The notes beneath the pieces were generated by a model. It did no database searches. It was given only the letters and a program-made list of their open reading frames with translations, and was not told where the DNA came from. 38,725 nt of DNA from Allobosea sp. AAP35 (GTDB taxonomy: Bacteria; Pseudomonadota; Alphaproteobacteria; Rhizobiales; Beijerinckiaceae): positions 1 through 38,725 of the forward strand of contig NZ_LJHQ01000053.1 of assembly GCF_001295925.1 (NCBI RefSeq), given 5' to 3'. The number at the start of each line of letters is the position of its first letter. Positions within the stretch are counted from its first letter, which is position 1. Positions 27,801-34,628 of this stretch are shown here, in pieces. Both the position numbers and the translations under genes were made by a program.

Positions 27801-29244
27801 ACTTCTGGCCGCCGATCCCGCGCTGGTGCGCGAGATGATGGACGCGCTTGCCCAGGCGTTCGCCAAGCAGCAGCTGCGCCCCCTCCCCTATCGTAGCTAC
27901 GCCGACCATGAGGTCGGGCTGGCTTTCCGCACGATGCAGGCGTCGGAGCACATCGGGAAGATCGTGATCCGGCCGCCCCGCCAGGCCAGGACCGATCTCG
28001 CAGCAGCGGTCTACCGGCCCAAGCCGGGGCTATATTTGATCGCCGGCGGCACGAGCGGTCTTGGCTTTGCTACCGCGCAGTGGCTGGCGGCCCAAGGGGC
28101 GAGCCAGATCGCCCTGCTGTCGCGCCGCGGCGGCGTCGAGCCTGAGCTTCAACCGGCGCTCGACCATCTGCGTGCCAACGGGACGAAGATCATCCTCCAG
28201 GCCGTCGACGTCGGCAATGGAGCCGCGGCGAAGGCTGTCGTGCGGTCCTTGATCGCGAAGCATGGACCTGTCAGCGGCGTCATCCATGCGGCCGTTCATC
28301 TCGACGACGGCCTGATCAGCAATCTGACATCCGATCGCTTACAGGCCGTGTTGCGGACGAAAGTCGACGGCCTGATCAACCTGGCGGACGCGACCGAGGA
28401 TCAGCCCCTCGACATTTTTGTCGCCTACTCCTCGGCGACCACGTTGATCGGTAGCCCCGGCCAGGGCGCTTATGTCGCCGCGAACGGCTTCCTGGAAGGA
28501 TTCATGCGAGCCCGTCGCCGCAAGGGCCAACCCGGCCTGGCCATCGGCTGGGGCGCCCTGGCCGATGTCGGGCTGATCGCTCGCGACAAGCAGCTTGGAC
28601 AGCGGCTGCGCCGGACAACAGGTGTCGTTCCGTTGCGATCCTTCGAGGCGCTCGCCCATCTTGGCCGTCTCCTGGCTCTCGGTCCTGCCGTCGATCCGGT
28701 CCAGTTCTATGCGGGCCTCTCACCCGGAGCCGGATCGGACAAGCTCGCTCTGCTGAAGAGCCCGACCTTCATGGATCTCGCGCATCAAGGCGGCGATCAA
28801 CGGTCTGGCCAGGCTGAAGACATCGGCGCCCTCCTCCAGGGCAAGTCGCGCGACGAGGCGATCGCGATCGTGATCGGTGTCCTGAAGCGCGAAGTCGGAG
28901 ACATTCTCCGGATGCCCGAAACCCAGGTCGATCTGACGCGTCCCCTGGCCGATCTCGGGCTCGATTCGCTGATGGCGCTCGAATTGCACATGGCGCTGGA
29001 GCAATCGCTCGGTGTCCAGATGGCCGTCGTCGGCGCGGGCGACCGCAATCTTCGCGATCTGGCGGGTTCCATTGTCGACCAGATGGGGCAGGCAGAGGGA
29101 AGCAGCAGTCAAGATACCCCCGAACCCCTTCAAGCGACGATCATTCAGTTGGCCACCGCCCATACGACCATGGATCTCACCACCGAACAGGCGAGCCAGA
29201 TCGCAGCCATGGTGCGCCGGCCCAGCCATGATGCTGCCGAATGA
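21808..29244 (+). CDS. rkpA: Highly reducing type I polyketide/fatty acid synthase (RkpA-like)
   Basis: A 2478-residue single-module synthase ordered KS-AT-DH-(core)-ER-KR-ACP. KS (about 8-435): Cys180 in DAACSSSF, His315 in EAHGTGT, His353 in SNVGHLE. AT (about 540-830): Ser633 in GHSVGE and the selectivity region YPFHS. DH (about 905-1195): His941 in DHRVDGGVVMP and Asp1107 in LDSSFH. Residues 1200-1730 hold a structural region with a weak methyltransferase-like segment lacking the SAM glycine motif. ER (about 1730-2050): GLNYRDIM and HGAAGGVGLAALQ. KR (about 2070-2260): GGTSGLG and Tyr2222. ACP (about 2350-2425): Ser2387 in LGLDSLMAL. All catalytic residues are present. There is no loading module and no thioesterase. 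This order matches RkpA of rhizobial K-antigen loci and MAS-type synthases. Start: ATG 21808 with GAGG close upstream; TTG at 21778 is possible. The stop overlaps the oxoamine synthase start (ATGA). Confidence 0.92.
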   Translation: MPVSTRLSATDAAIIGASCLLPGADTPAGLWDLMQGERNAISARPRGRWNVERFLRPGEPAPGFAYSFAGGYLDDAFGFDPAPFNISPREAQQMDPQQRLLLTATWRACEDAGLPPSALSGRNIGVYVGASLADYQSVGAFDPAVIGSHFMTGNALSILANRISYVFDLKGPSFTADAACSSSFVALAQAVAALQAGDVEMAIVGGVNMLLSPVPFIGFSQARMLSPTGLCRPFAEAADGYVRSEGAVVLILQREPEAIADRRRIRSVVVAAGTNSDGRTNGISLPSQASQQQLIETVHRSVGLDPDKLSFVEAHGTGTKIGDPIEAAAIGRALGQRRAMPLPIGSVKSNVGHLEAASGLASLLKASLALEHGIVPRSLFTDEPNSAIPFTELNLAPVTKALTLSDRSGDRFAGICNYGFGGTNGHAILRSAPHRLVPAQSMTAQESARANVLLLSAATEAALRIRSGQMAEVIAAGQPAATVAAAIAHQQDRMAHRLAVTLSSDVGPASGVVTALRRFARSGDVNENGATAVVHERPRATIFVYSGNGAQFEQMGVAAYRSNALFRHEVDDIDRRYKDIAGWSIAERLREGTPSEDLARTSIAQPLIFAVQSALTAVLRDHGVQPAGVLGHSVGEIAAAEASGLLTRSAALFIMHRRSLHQEAVRGEGRMLVVAADAAKVEEWLQHAALSEVDIAAYNSATSTTVSGPGKQLEALARLARKQRIASVPLQVDYPFHSRALERVREALLGDLGELKADLPGVPFYSTVTGSVLAGDEMDQHYWWQNIRQPVRFAQALEAAVTAHDQPAFIEVSPRPILIGPITDGLKASGRAHAVLQSLPAGSTVMSDPIGAMIARLAVHDVDHDRSVLFGEPLETVHALPPYPFQRASFHFEGTHEALTSHGRLIDSTPLHPLLGARLSDGSPEWRSLLDTVLVPYLSDHRVDGGVVMPAAGLIEIALAAGRELFGSVPLEIVEFDITKAMTFGDDETREVSTRYTAPTHGIEVWSRRRFADSDEWILHAKGVLITLADDGRDVRETLPQVIDPIFNEAAEIYAAAGRGGLDYGPHFQAVQATWRDETVGESSLIVPQGGTGAYDDAHVLHPVSLDSSFHGLFLARPQRDGERKAHLPIRFRRIRVWQPGGAITRSVTKLQRETQRFKSLSVALLDETGSLVAAIDAAVLRSVHLVKPIMLERTFRAKYLPVHPISLPDGAPNLAAEEREAASSGPLPLLMRALALSTAHQAWADVLGYDVSFETAMSAGRVAAPALPLLERARDILDVAGGLAASADGTRLSRDFALPSPHALLATLQQRFPAANRELRLAAMALTQAGPFLRTGLPGTKPIASPSADSWSLLDLSSQLAMLVSTRVSAWQEAAHRPLRLLVFGDWNSGLAQTLTQAVRAGQAAVTLVFAHAGHADEHKHIPGVGSLFDSVVSTGPTDPAAFPYDALIGVAMPHSQQRTSHEAALEGALGQLASHAPILFVQPQSDPHLHFLIAASHPLSGGDDREQGDDDAIIRRLKVSGASAIDRQDVVGGLLTVIQARAAMRPAMRTRSETATAFITGDDATAIQRRCGLVAAETFSWDRADDIIDWLASRPTPEPVRLVLSSAAADADAGSQVAERLSSLSRLLIRLAAADYVCRIVVLVPSEEADVRAAGDQAGLAAFVRVAINEFPDLDIRLVMLTATGGDIDLTPVLDGEHGERVWQADEAGLSINRIHRSIARDAPLSPEHRAVLQFADGGGLDGFEWLSKPRIEPQAGEVEVEVAASGLNYRDIMVGLGLLDDDLLGAGLTQAALGFECSGIVSRVGAGVSRLRVGDRVMGFAAGAFASHVVCPDWYFFPVPDGVDLEAAATIPVAFSTAWYALVERGRLHAGETVLIHGAAGGVGLAALQIATHRGARALGTASTPARRAIALSGGAEAVFESRHERFAGEISKQYGQVDLVLNSLAGPAMLASFRLLKPFGRFLELGKRDFLDNTQLALRPFLRNIAYSGVDLDELLAADPALVREMMDALAQAFAKQQLRPLPYRSYADHEVGLAFRTMQASEHIGKIVIRPPRQARTDLAAAVYRPKPGLYLIAGGTSGLGFATAQWLAAQGASQIALLSRRGGVEPELQPALDHLRANGTKIILQAVDVGNGAAAKAVVRSLIAKHGPVSGVIHAAVHLDDGLISNLTSDRLQAVLRTKVDGLINLADATEDQPLDIFVAYSSATTLIGSPGQGAYVAANGFLEGFMRARRRKGQPGLAIGWGALADVGLIARDKQLGQRLRRTTGVVPLRSFEALAHLGRLLALGPAVDPVQFYAGLSPGAGSDKLALLKSPTFMDLAHQGGDQRSGQAEDIGALLQGKSRDEAIAIVIGVLKREVGDILRMPETQVDLTRPLADLGLDSLMALELHMALEQSLGVQMAVVGAGDRNLRDLAGSIVDQMGQAEGSSSQDTPEPLQATIIQLATAHTTMDLTTEQASQIAAMVRRPSHDAAE

Positions 29245-30599
29245 GCACCGATCATCGCCCCTTGACCGACGACGCCTTGGCGGACCTGCTCTCGCGCATG
29301 AGTGAGGCGCCGAGCGCGATGCCCGCTGCCAAGCCTAAGCTCAAACCCACCGCGGCGCGCCCCCGCGTCAGCACGGCTTTCGAAGACCATCCTTTGTACC
29401 AGCAGATGGTTTTCCAACGCAGCTTCGCCGAGTTCGCGAAGCTCCAGAACCCCTATTACCGCCTCCACGATGCCAAGGCCGGCGCGATGTCCAGGGTCGA
29501 CGGGCAGGAGGTCATCAATTTCGCTTCGTACGATTATCTCGGCCTCAATGGGCATCCTGAGATTGCTGCAGCGGTCGGCCAAGCGCTAGAGGCTTACGGC
29601 AGTTCGGTCTCGGCCAGCCGGATCACCGCAGGCGAACGCCCGGTCCATCATGCGCTGGAAAGCGCGCTCGCCCGGCTCTACGAGGCGGATGATTGTATTG
29701 CCTATGTATCGGGGCATGCGGGAGCCGTCTCGACCGTCGCAACCTTGATGGGTCCCAAGGATCTCATCCTGCACGACACCTTGATCCACAACTGCGTCGT
29801 CGTCGGCGCTCAGCTGGCCGGAAGCGCGCGTCGTCCCTTCCCGCACAATGATCTCGAGGCTCTCGAGGCGATTCTGGCGGCCGAGCGGCATCGCTTCGAC
29901 CGTGTCATGATTATCAGCGAGGGCCTCTTCTCCATGGATGGAGACGGGCCGGATCTCGCCCAGCTGATCGCGCTCAAGGCCACCTATGGCTGCTGGCTGA
30001 TGATCGATGACGCCCATGGACTGGGCGTGCTTGGAGCCAGTGGACGCGGCATCTTCGAACACCAATCTGTCTCGCCACAGGGCGTCGATCTGTGGCTGGG
30101 AACGTTGTCGAAGTCACTCGTCAGCTGCGGTGGCTATGTGGCGGGGTCTGCGGCAGCCATTGATTTGCTGAAGCACCACGCACCGGGCTTCGTCTACAGC
30201 GTCGGCATGCCGGCAACGAATGCGGTGGCCGCGACGGTTGCGCTCGACCTGATGCTTCGTGAGCCGCAGCGGGTGGCCTCGCTGCAGCGGCAATCGCAGC
30301 GCTTTCGCGAAGGCGCCCGCAAAGCCGGACTCGATACCGGCGAGTGCTGGGGGTTCGGTGTCGTTCCGATCATCATGGGTGAGACGGTTCCCACGATTAC
30401 CCTGGCCGAACGCCTTTTGAAGCGCGGCGTCAATGCCTTCCCCATTGTCCCGCCGGGTGTGCCCGAAAAGTCGGCGCGTTTGCGATTCTTCATCAATGCC
30501 ACCCATACCGATGAGCAGATCGACGCCGCCGTCGCGATCCTCGCCGACGAGGTCACGGCGCTGGGCGATCTTTCCCTGAAGCAGATGCTCCACCGTTAG
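29241..30599 (+). CDS. rkpG: PLP-dependent alpha-oxoamine synthase (RkpG-like)
   Basis: A 452-residue class II aminotransferase-fold enzyme of the oxoamine synthase family (serine palmitoyltransferase, KAPA synthase, ALA synthase). It has an N-terminal extension (about 1-60), then NFASYDYLGLNGHPE, SGHAGAVSTVATLM, the cofactor aspartate/histidine motif DDAHGLGVLG, and the Schiff-base lysine K291 in GTLSKSL. The family joins an acyl thioester to an amino acid with loss of CO2. The start overlaps the PKS stop by four bases, so the acyl donor is almost certainly the PKS ACP-bound chain. Genes of this type follow the synthase in rkp (RkpG) and Burkholderia capsule loci. The amino acid used (Ser, Gly, Ala or other) cannot be read with confidence. 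Confidence 0.92.
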   Translation: MSTDHRPLTDDALADLLSRMSEAPSAMPAAKPKLKPTAARPRVSTAFEDHPLYQQMVFQRSFAEFAKLQNPYYRLHDAKAGAMSRVDGQEVINFASYDYLGLNGHPEIAAAVGQALEAYGSSVSASRITAGERPVHHALESALARLYEADDCIAYVSGHAGAVSTVATLMGPKDLILHDTLIHNCVVVGAQLAGSARRPFPHNDLEALEAILAAERHRFDRVMIISEGLFSMDGDGPDLAQLIALKATYGCWLMIDDAHGLGVLGASGRGIFEHQSVSPQGVDLWLGTLSKSLVSCGGYVAGSAAAIDLLKHHAPGFVYSVGMPATNAVAATVALDLMLREPQRVASLQRQSQRFREGARKAGLDTGECWGFGVVPIIMGETVPTITLAERLLKRGVNAFPIVPPGVPEKSARLRFFINATHTDEQIDAAVAILADEVTALGDLSLKQMLHR

Positions 30600-30702
30600 C
30601 TTGCCCTCCTCTCGCAACCTGAGCAGGCGCGAAACGAGGACGACGCCAGCCGCGGGGGGTAGGCCAATCAACCGCGCGAACAAAAAGATCAGGACAAACG
30701 CT

Positions 30703-32028
30703 GTGCCGAAGACGCTGTTGATCGAAGCCCACGCCACCACACTCAAGCAGGGCACGGGCATTGCGACGTATGCCCGCAATCTCGCCAGCACGGCGGGCGC
30801 GATGGGCCACCAGGTCGAGCTTCTGATCGGGATCGATCGGCCTCTCAACCGGCGTGACGCCCTGCTATCCGAAGTCGTGCTCAACGACGTGAAGGACCCC
30901 AATGCCATCGATCCCGTCCTGATGGTCAACCGGGCGATTGACTGGACCTTCGGTGTGCCGGCGGGCGCGAAGGCACAGCGCCTTCCAACGCCGCGCATCG
31001 TCCTCGACCCGTCTTCTGGGACGGCCAGTGGACCGCGGCATCCCGTTCAAGGCGCTGTCAGGCTCTGGGAGCGCGCCTTTCTCCACTTCAATCGGTACGG
31101 GAGCCGGATGGCCGTCCGGCCCGAGGGACGCCAGGACCTTTTTCACGTCACGAGACCAACGCCGGCTTATGTGAAGGGCGCAGCCAACGTCTACACCATC
31201 CACGACATCGTGCCCTTGCGGCTGCCTTACGCCACGCTCGACAACAAAAAGTACTTCTACAACATCATCAAGACGCTGACGCGAAAGGCCGATCACATCG
31301 TCACCGTGTCGGAGTTCACCAAACGCGACGTCCAGGCCTTCTTCGATATTTCCGATGATCGTATTACGAACACATGGCAGTCCGTCGCCGTTCCCGAGGC
31401 AGCCTTATCGGCGTCCGACGATGAGGTCGCGCGCGACATCGAGAACCGCTACGGGCTCGGGTTCAGGGAGTATTTCCTGTTTCTCGGCGCCGTCGAGCCG
31501 AAGAAGAACATCTCGCGCATTGTTGAGGCGTTCGCTTCCTCTGGAACAAAACACCCGCTGGTGCTGGTCGGAGGCTTGGGCTGGCAGTATGAGCGGGATG
31601 TCGAGGCGATCGAGGATGAGCGCTTGCGCAGCTGGCGCTTCGACGGATCGCTCATCAAGGCCGAACGTCGTGTCCAGCGCTTGCCTTATGTGCCACAGGC
31701 GGCCTTATTCAACTTGATCCGGGGCGCGCGCGCCGTCCTGCTGCCGTCCCTGTACGAAGGCTTCGGCCTCCCGATCCTCGAAGCGATGCTGCTGGGCACG
31801 CCCGTGATCACCTCAAATACGAGTTCGCTTCCTGAAGTCGCCGAGGATGCCGCGCTCCTGGTCGATCCCTATAGGGCCGAAACCATCCGTGACGCCATCA
31901 GGGCCTTGGATGCCGATGAGGGTCTGCGACGGGACTTGATTGAGCGGGGGCGACGGCGGGCGACATTCTTTTCACCCGCTCGCCATGCCGAGCGCGTCAA
32001 AGAGGTCTACGATCGCGTCCTGGGCTGA
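30703..32028 (+). CDS. Glycosyltransferase, GT4-like
   Basis: A 441-residue GT-B glycosyltransferase. The N-terminus has QGTGIATYARNLA, a glycine-rich acceptor loop, and YTIHDIVPLRLPY. The C-terminal domain has FLFLGAVEPKKNISRIVEAF, YVPQAALFNLIRGARAVL and PSLYEGFGLPILEAMLLGTP with the usual E-x7-E pair. It probably extends the capsular glycan or glycosylates the lipid made by the PKS/oxoamine synthase. The open frame begins at 30601, but the GTG at 30703 has AGGA at 30691-30694 and begins a strand (PKTLLIEAH) typical of the fold. It is convergent with the sulfotransferase gene, 33 bp apart. Confidence 0.9.
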   Translation: MPKTLLIEAHATTLKQGTGIATYARNLASTAGAMGHQVELLIGIDRPLNRRDALLSEVVLNDVKDPNAIDPVLMVNRAIDWTFGVPAGAKAQRLPTPRIVLDPSSGTASGPRHPVQGAVRLWERAFLHFNRYGSRMAVRPEGRQDLFHVTRPTPAYVKGAANVYTIHDIVPLRLPYATLDNKKYFYNIIKTLTRKADHIVTVSEFTKRDVQAFFDISDDRITNTWQSVAVPEAALSASDDEVARDIENRYGLGFREYFLFLGAVEPKKNISRIVEAFASSGTKHPLVLVGGLGWQYERDVEAIEDERLRSWRFDGSLIKAERRVQRLPYVPQAALFNLIRGARAVLLPSLYEGFGLPILEAMLLGTPVITSNTSSLPEVAEDAALLVDPYRAETIRDAIRALDADEGLRRDLIERGRRRATFFSPARHAERVKEVYDRVLG

Positions 32029-32061
32029 TGAGACTCCCAAAGTCGACGCACGCTCCGACGG

Positions 32062-32850
32062 TTAGATTCCAAACCGGCGGCGAAAGTTGATGATATGCTG
32101 AGCTAACTCGCCTGATGGCCGTAGCGTCTTGTCCACCTGGAGCGCAGCAACGTGGCGCGCTTTTTCAGTATCGAAGGCAAATCGCGCGTATAGCGGCGCA
32201 TATCGCTCCAAGAAGAGGCCCTGGTCAGTCGCACTCATTTCAGAATAACGCAGTGCTTTACCCTTGCTGAATTGGCCAATAGCGCCCTTGCTACGAAAAC
32301 GGCTCAGGACACGCTCAACATCGACAGCCGCGCCAATTTGTTGAGCAATGGCCTCGATCACGCCAGCACTATCGTAGCAAATCTCGTTATAGGTGAAGAC
32401 CTTGACTGGTTCGATGGTGGCCCACGCCTCGAAAAATCCAACCTGAAGGTCAAGAGCGTCGAACGTATCGGCGACAGTGACGAATTCCGAAAAGGGCACG
32501 TTTCGCCACCGGCGTGCCCGGGCTCCATGATCGATCATCGAGAGTGCGACTTCACGCGGATCGCGGATTGAAGCACTTGCCAAGATCTCTTGATTGGCCA
32601 CGAGATTCACGATGTCATGACCCGGTGGTCCGTGCGTCTTCAACACGATATCGGCGGGACCCACATGTTGCATGATGCGCTGCAAGAGATCGTGGTCAAC
32701 CACGTTGAAGTAGTTCTCCAGCGAATCGAAGCGCCGAAACGGCTCACCAAGCCGCAAAACAGGCCTTCCGGAGGCTTTGAAGACCTCTTCCGTCATCTGG
32801 TAGAGGAATGTACTGGCCGACTTCGTCATCCCATAGCTGATGTAGATCAT
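32062..32850 (-). CDS. Sulfotransferase family protein
   Basis: A 262-residue P-loop sulfotransferase. The 5'-phosphosulfate binding loop is SYGMTKSASTFLYQM (about 5-19). The 3'-phosphate site is SASIRDPREVALSM (about 92-105, with Arg96 and Ser104), and KTHGPPG (71-77) fits the active-site loop. It would move sulfate from PAPS to a hydroxyl on a glycan or lipid in the cytoplasm. PAPS is provided by CysD/CysNC in the same locus. The acceptor is unknown. It lies 56 bp downstream of the KDSR-like reductase on the same strand, which favours a lipid acceptor, but a sugar acceptor is equally compatible. Base composition is somewhat less GC-rich than the neighbours. Confidence 0.8.
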   Translation of the reverse strand: MIYISYGMTKSASTFLYQMTEEVFKASGRPVLRLGEPFRRFDSLENYFNVVDHDLLQRIMQHVGPADIVLKTHGPPGHDIVNLVANQEILASASIRDPREVALSMIDHGARARRWRNVPFSEFVTVADTFDALDLQVGFFEAWATIEPVKVFTYNEICYDSAGVIEAIAQQIGAAVDVERVLSRFRSKGAIGQFSKGKALRYSEMSATDQGLFLERYAPLYARFAFDTEKARHVAALQVDKTLRPSGELAQHIINFRRRFGI

Positions 32851-32906
32851 GACCTGCCGTGTCTAATCGGTTTGCCGCACTCGGGATGACGTCGCCCCGT
32901 CCGACC

Positions 32907-33743
32907 TCAATGCGGATCGAGGTCGCTCACACTGCGCCTGAGGTAGCGACGTTGCTGCCACGCTAGGACCGGCCTGTACAGACTGGAAAAACAAGCCAGA
33001 AGAGCCATCGCTTTTGAAGGCGTCAGCATGAAGGCACCTCGCCGTGCCTGCGAGATCATCGATTCGGCTACGCGTTGCGCTGTCATCGTGCCTCCCTGTC
33101 CGGCAATCAGGCGGGTGACACCTGGGCGCTTGGGTCGCTCGTTCGCAAGTTGCGGCGTGTCGGTATCGGGTGGGAACGCGACGCTGACGGCGATCTGGTC
33201 GCAGCCCAACTCCAAACGGAGGATCTCGCCCAGTGCCCGGATTGCAAACTTGCTCGGAGCATAGCCGCTGTAGCCAGCGATCCCGATGAAGGCCGCACCC
33301 GAGGCGACCAGCGTGATGCGCCCACCGCCGGTGCTGGCCATCAGCGGGACGGCAGCCTGGATGAGATACAAGGATCCGAAGTAATTGGTCTCCATTTGCA
33401 AGCGGTGAGCTTGCAGGTCGAGATCACGGAACAGGCCTGGTTCGACCATGCCGGCTGAGGTAATGAGCCAGTCGATGCGTTGCCATCTCTCTTGAATGTG
33501 AGTGATCGCGGTCTGCGTTGCACGGGCGTCGGTCACGTCGAGCGGCAGGATCTCGACGAACGTGGCGTGATGGCGCTCCAATTCGCGCTGGGCGGACAGA
33601 AGACGGTCGAGGTCGCGCGCCAGTAGAACAACTCTGTAGCCGCGCTTAAGCAGGACGCGGGCGCAGGCCAGCCCGATACCACTGGAGCCGCCAGAGATGA
33701 CCGCGATCTTGACGCTGCAGCTCGTTGGCTCAGACGGCCTCAT
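32907..33743 (-). CDS. rkpH: Short-chain dehydrogenase resembling 3-ketodihydrosphingosine reductase (RkpH-like)
   Basis: A 278-residue classical SDR. The NADP(H) site is GGSSGIG (18-24) with an Arg after beta-2 (LLARDLDRL), the catalytic set is Ser148, Tyr161 and Lys165 (YAPSK), and NYFGS provides the Asn. After the active site it carries FPPDTDTPQLANE (190-202) followed by TRLIAGQ. This matches, from memory, the PPDTDTP...TRLIS signature of eukaryotic KDSR, which reduces 3-ketosphinganine. A C-terminal hydrophobic/basic tail (from about 240) suggests membrane contact. RkpH is the equivalent in rhizobial K-antigen loci. Its probable substrate is the 3-keto product of the oxoamine synthase. 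It lies 21 bp after the acyltransferase gene. Confidence 0.88.
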   Translation of the reverse strand: MRPSEPTSCSVKIAVISGGSSGIGLACARVLLKRGYRVVLLARDLDRLLSAQRELERHHATFVEILPLDVTDARATQTAITHIQERWQRIDWLITSAGMVEPGLFRDLDLQAHRLQMETNYFGSLYLIQAAVPLMASTGGGRITLVASGAAFIGIAGYSGYAPSKFAIRALGEILRLELGCDQIAVSVAFPPDTDTPQLANERPKRPGVTRLIAGQGGTMTAQRVAESMISQARRGAFMLTPSKAMALLACFSSLYRPVLAWQQRRYLRRSVSDLDPH

Positions 33744-33764
33744 TTGCCCCCGCGCTGACCGTGA

Positions 33765-34628
33765 TCATGCGATCGGCTCGATCGCATCGTCGAGATAATA
33801 CCACTGATCGAGGTGACGTCGGACGATCGGTTCGATGAGGTCATTAAGGTACGCAACATCGGCATGAGCGTCTCCCACAACGGCATTGAGCCGGATCGGT
33901 CGGTGGAAGTTCAACCGGAACCGCGTTTTGTCGATGCGCTCGCAGTACGCGATGATCAGCTGCGCGTTGGTATGCCGCGCCAGTCTCGCTGCCAAGGCGA
34001 GGTTCCCTTGGACATGGGTCCGCCGGCCAAAAAGAGGCGCCATCATGTTGCCGTTGCGCTTCTCGTCGGCGAAGAGCGCTACGACGCCCTTGGCTTTGAG
34101 AATCGACATAACGCGCAGCAGGCCGCTGCGATCGGGCGTCAGGATCTCCACATCCAAATCTTTGCGGGTTGCGGTCGCGACCTCCCGGTGGAGCTCCTTG
34201 GTAGGAACCTCGGCAACCGACGCGACCGGAATGCCGATCGACTTCAGTCCCGCAGCCAGGACCTCCCAGTTCCCCAAATGCAGGCAAAGCGCGATGGTGG
34301 GCACCTGCCCGACATCGGCCCTCGCCTCATCGGCACCGACGAACTCCATATGTCGTGCCGGATCGAACCGGTGGAGAACCGTAAACTCAGCCATCAAGCG
34401 ACCGACATTCGCGACGAAGCGCCAGACGTGTCTTTCGATCTCGCGATCAGAAGCTTGCGGAAGATGCCGCCGCAGGTTTGCGCGGGCCTTGCGCGCGACG
34501 TCAGGATCGATGACGCGAATTTTCAGCCATGCCAGTCGCGCACCGATCTCAGAGACGACTGCGACCGGCAGCCGCCGGAGGCCACGATGCAACAGTCGCT
34601 CGAAGCTCTGCCATAGGTCCTGCGCCAT
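33765..34628 (-). CDS. LpxL-like lysophospholipid/lipid A acyltransferase family protein
   Basis: A 287-residue acyltransferase of the LpxL/HtrB family. It has the catalytic H-x4-E motif in CLHLGNWEVLAAG (His117, Glu122), then VSVAEVPTK-type and LFADEKRNGNMMAPLFGR segments that correspond to the substrate-binding block of the family. The N-terminal hydrophobic stretch is short, so it is peripheral or single-pass in the membrane. In the family it adds an acyl chain from ACP to a lipid hydroxyl. Placed between a P450 and a KDSR-like reductase, it may O- or N-acylate the sphingoid-like base, acting as a ceramide-forming step (inference). The ATG at 34628 shares one base with the P450 stop (TGATG); the longer frame to 34769 lies inside the P450. 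Confidence 0.85.
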   Translation of the reverse strand: MAQDLWQSFERLLHRGLRRLPVAVVSEIGARLAWLKIRVIDPDVARKARANLRRHLPQASDREIERHVWRFVANVGRLMAEFTVLHRFDPARHMEFVGADEARADVGQVPTIALCLHLGNWEVLAAGLKSIGIPVASVAEVPTKELHREVATATRKDLDVEILTPDRSGLLRVMSILKAKGVVALFADEKRNGNMMAPLFGRRTHVQGNLALAARLARHTNAQLIIAYCERIDKTRFRLNFHRPIRLNAVVGDAHADVAYLNDLIEPIVRRHLDQWYYLDDAIEPIA

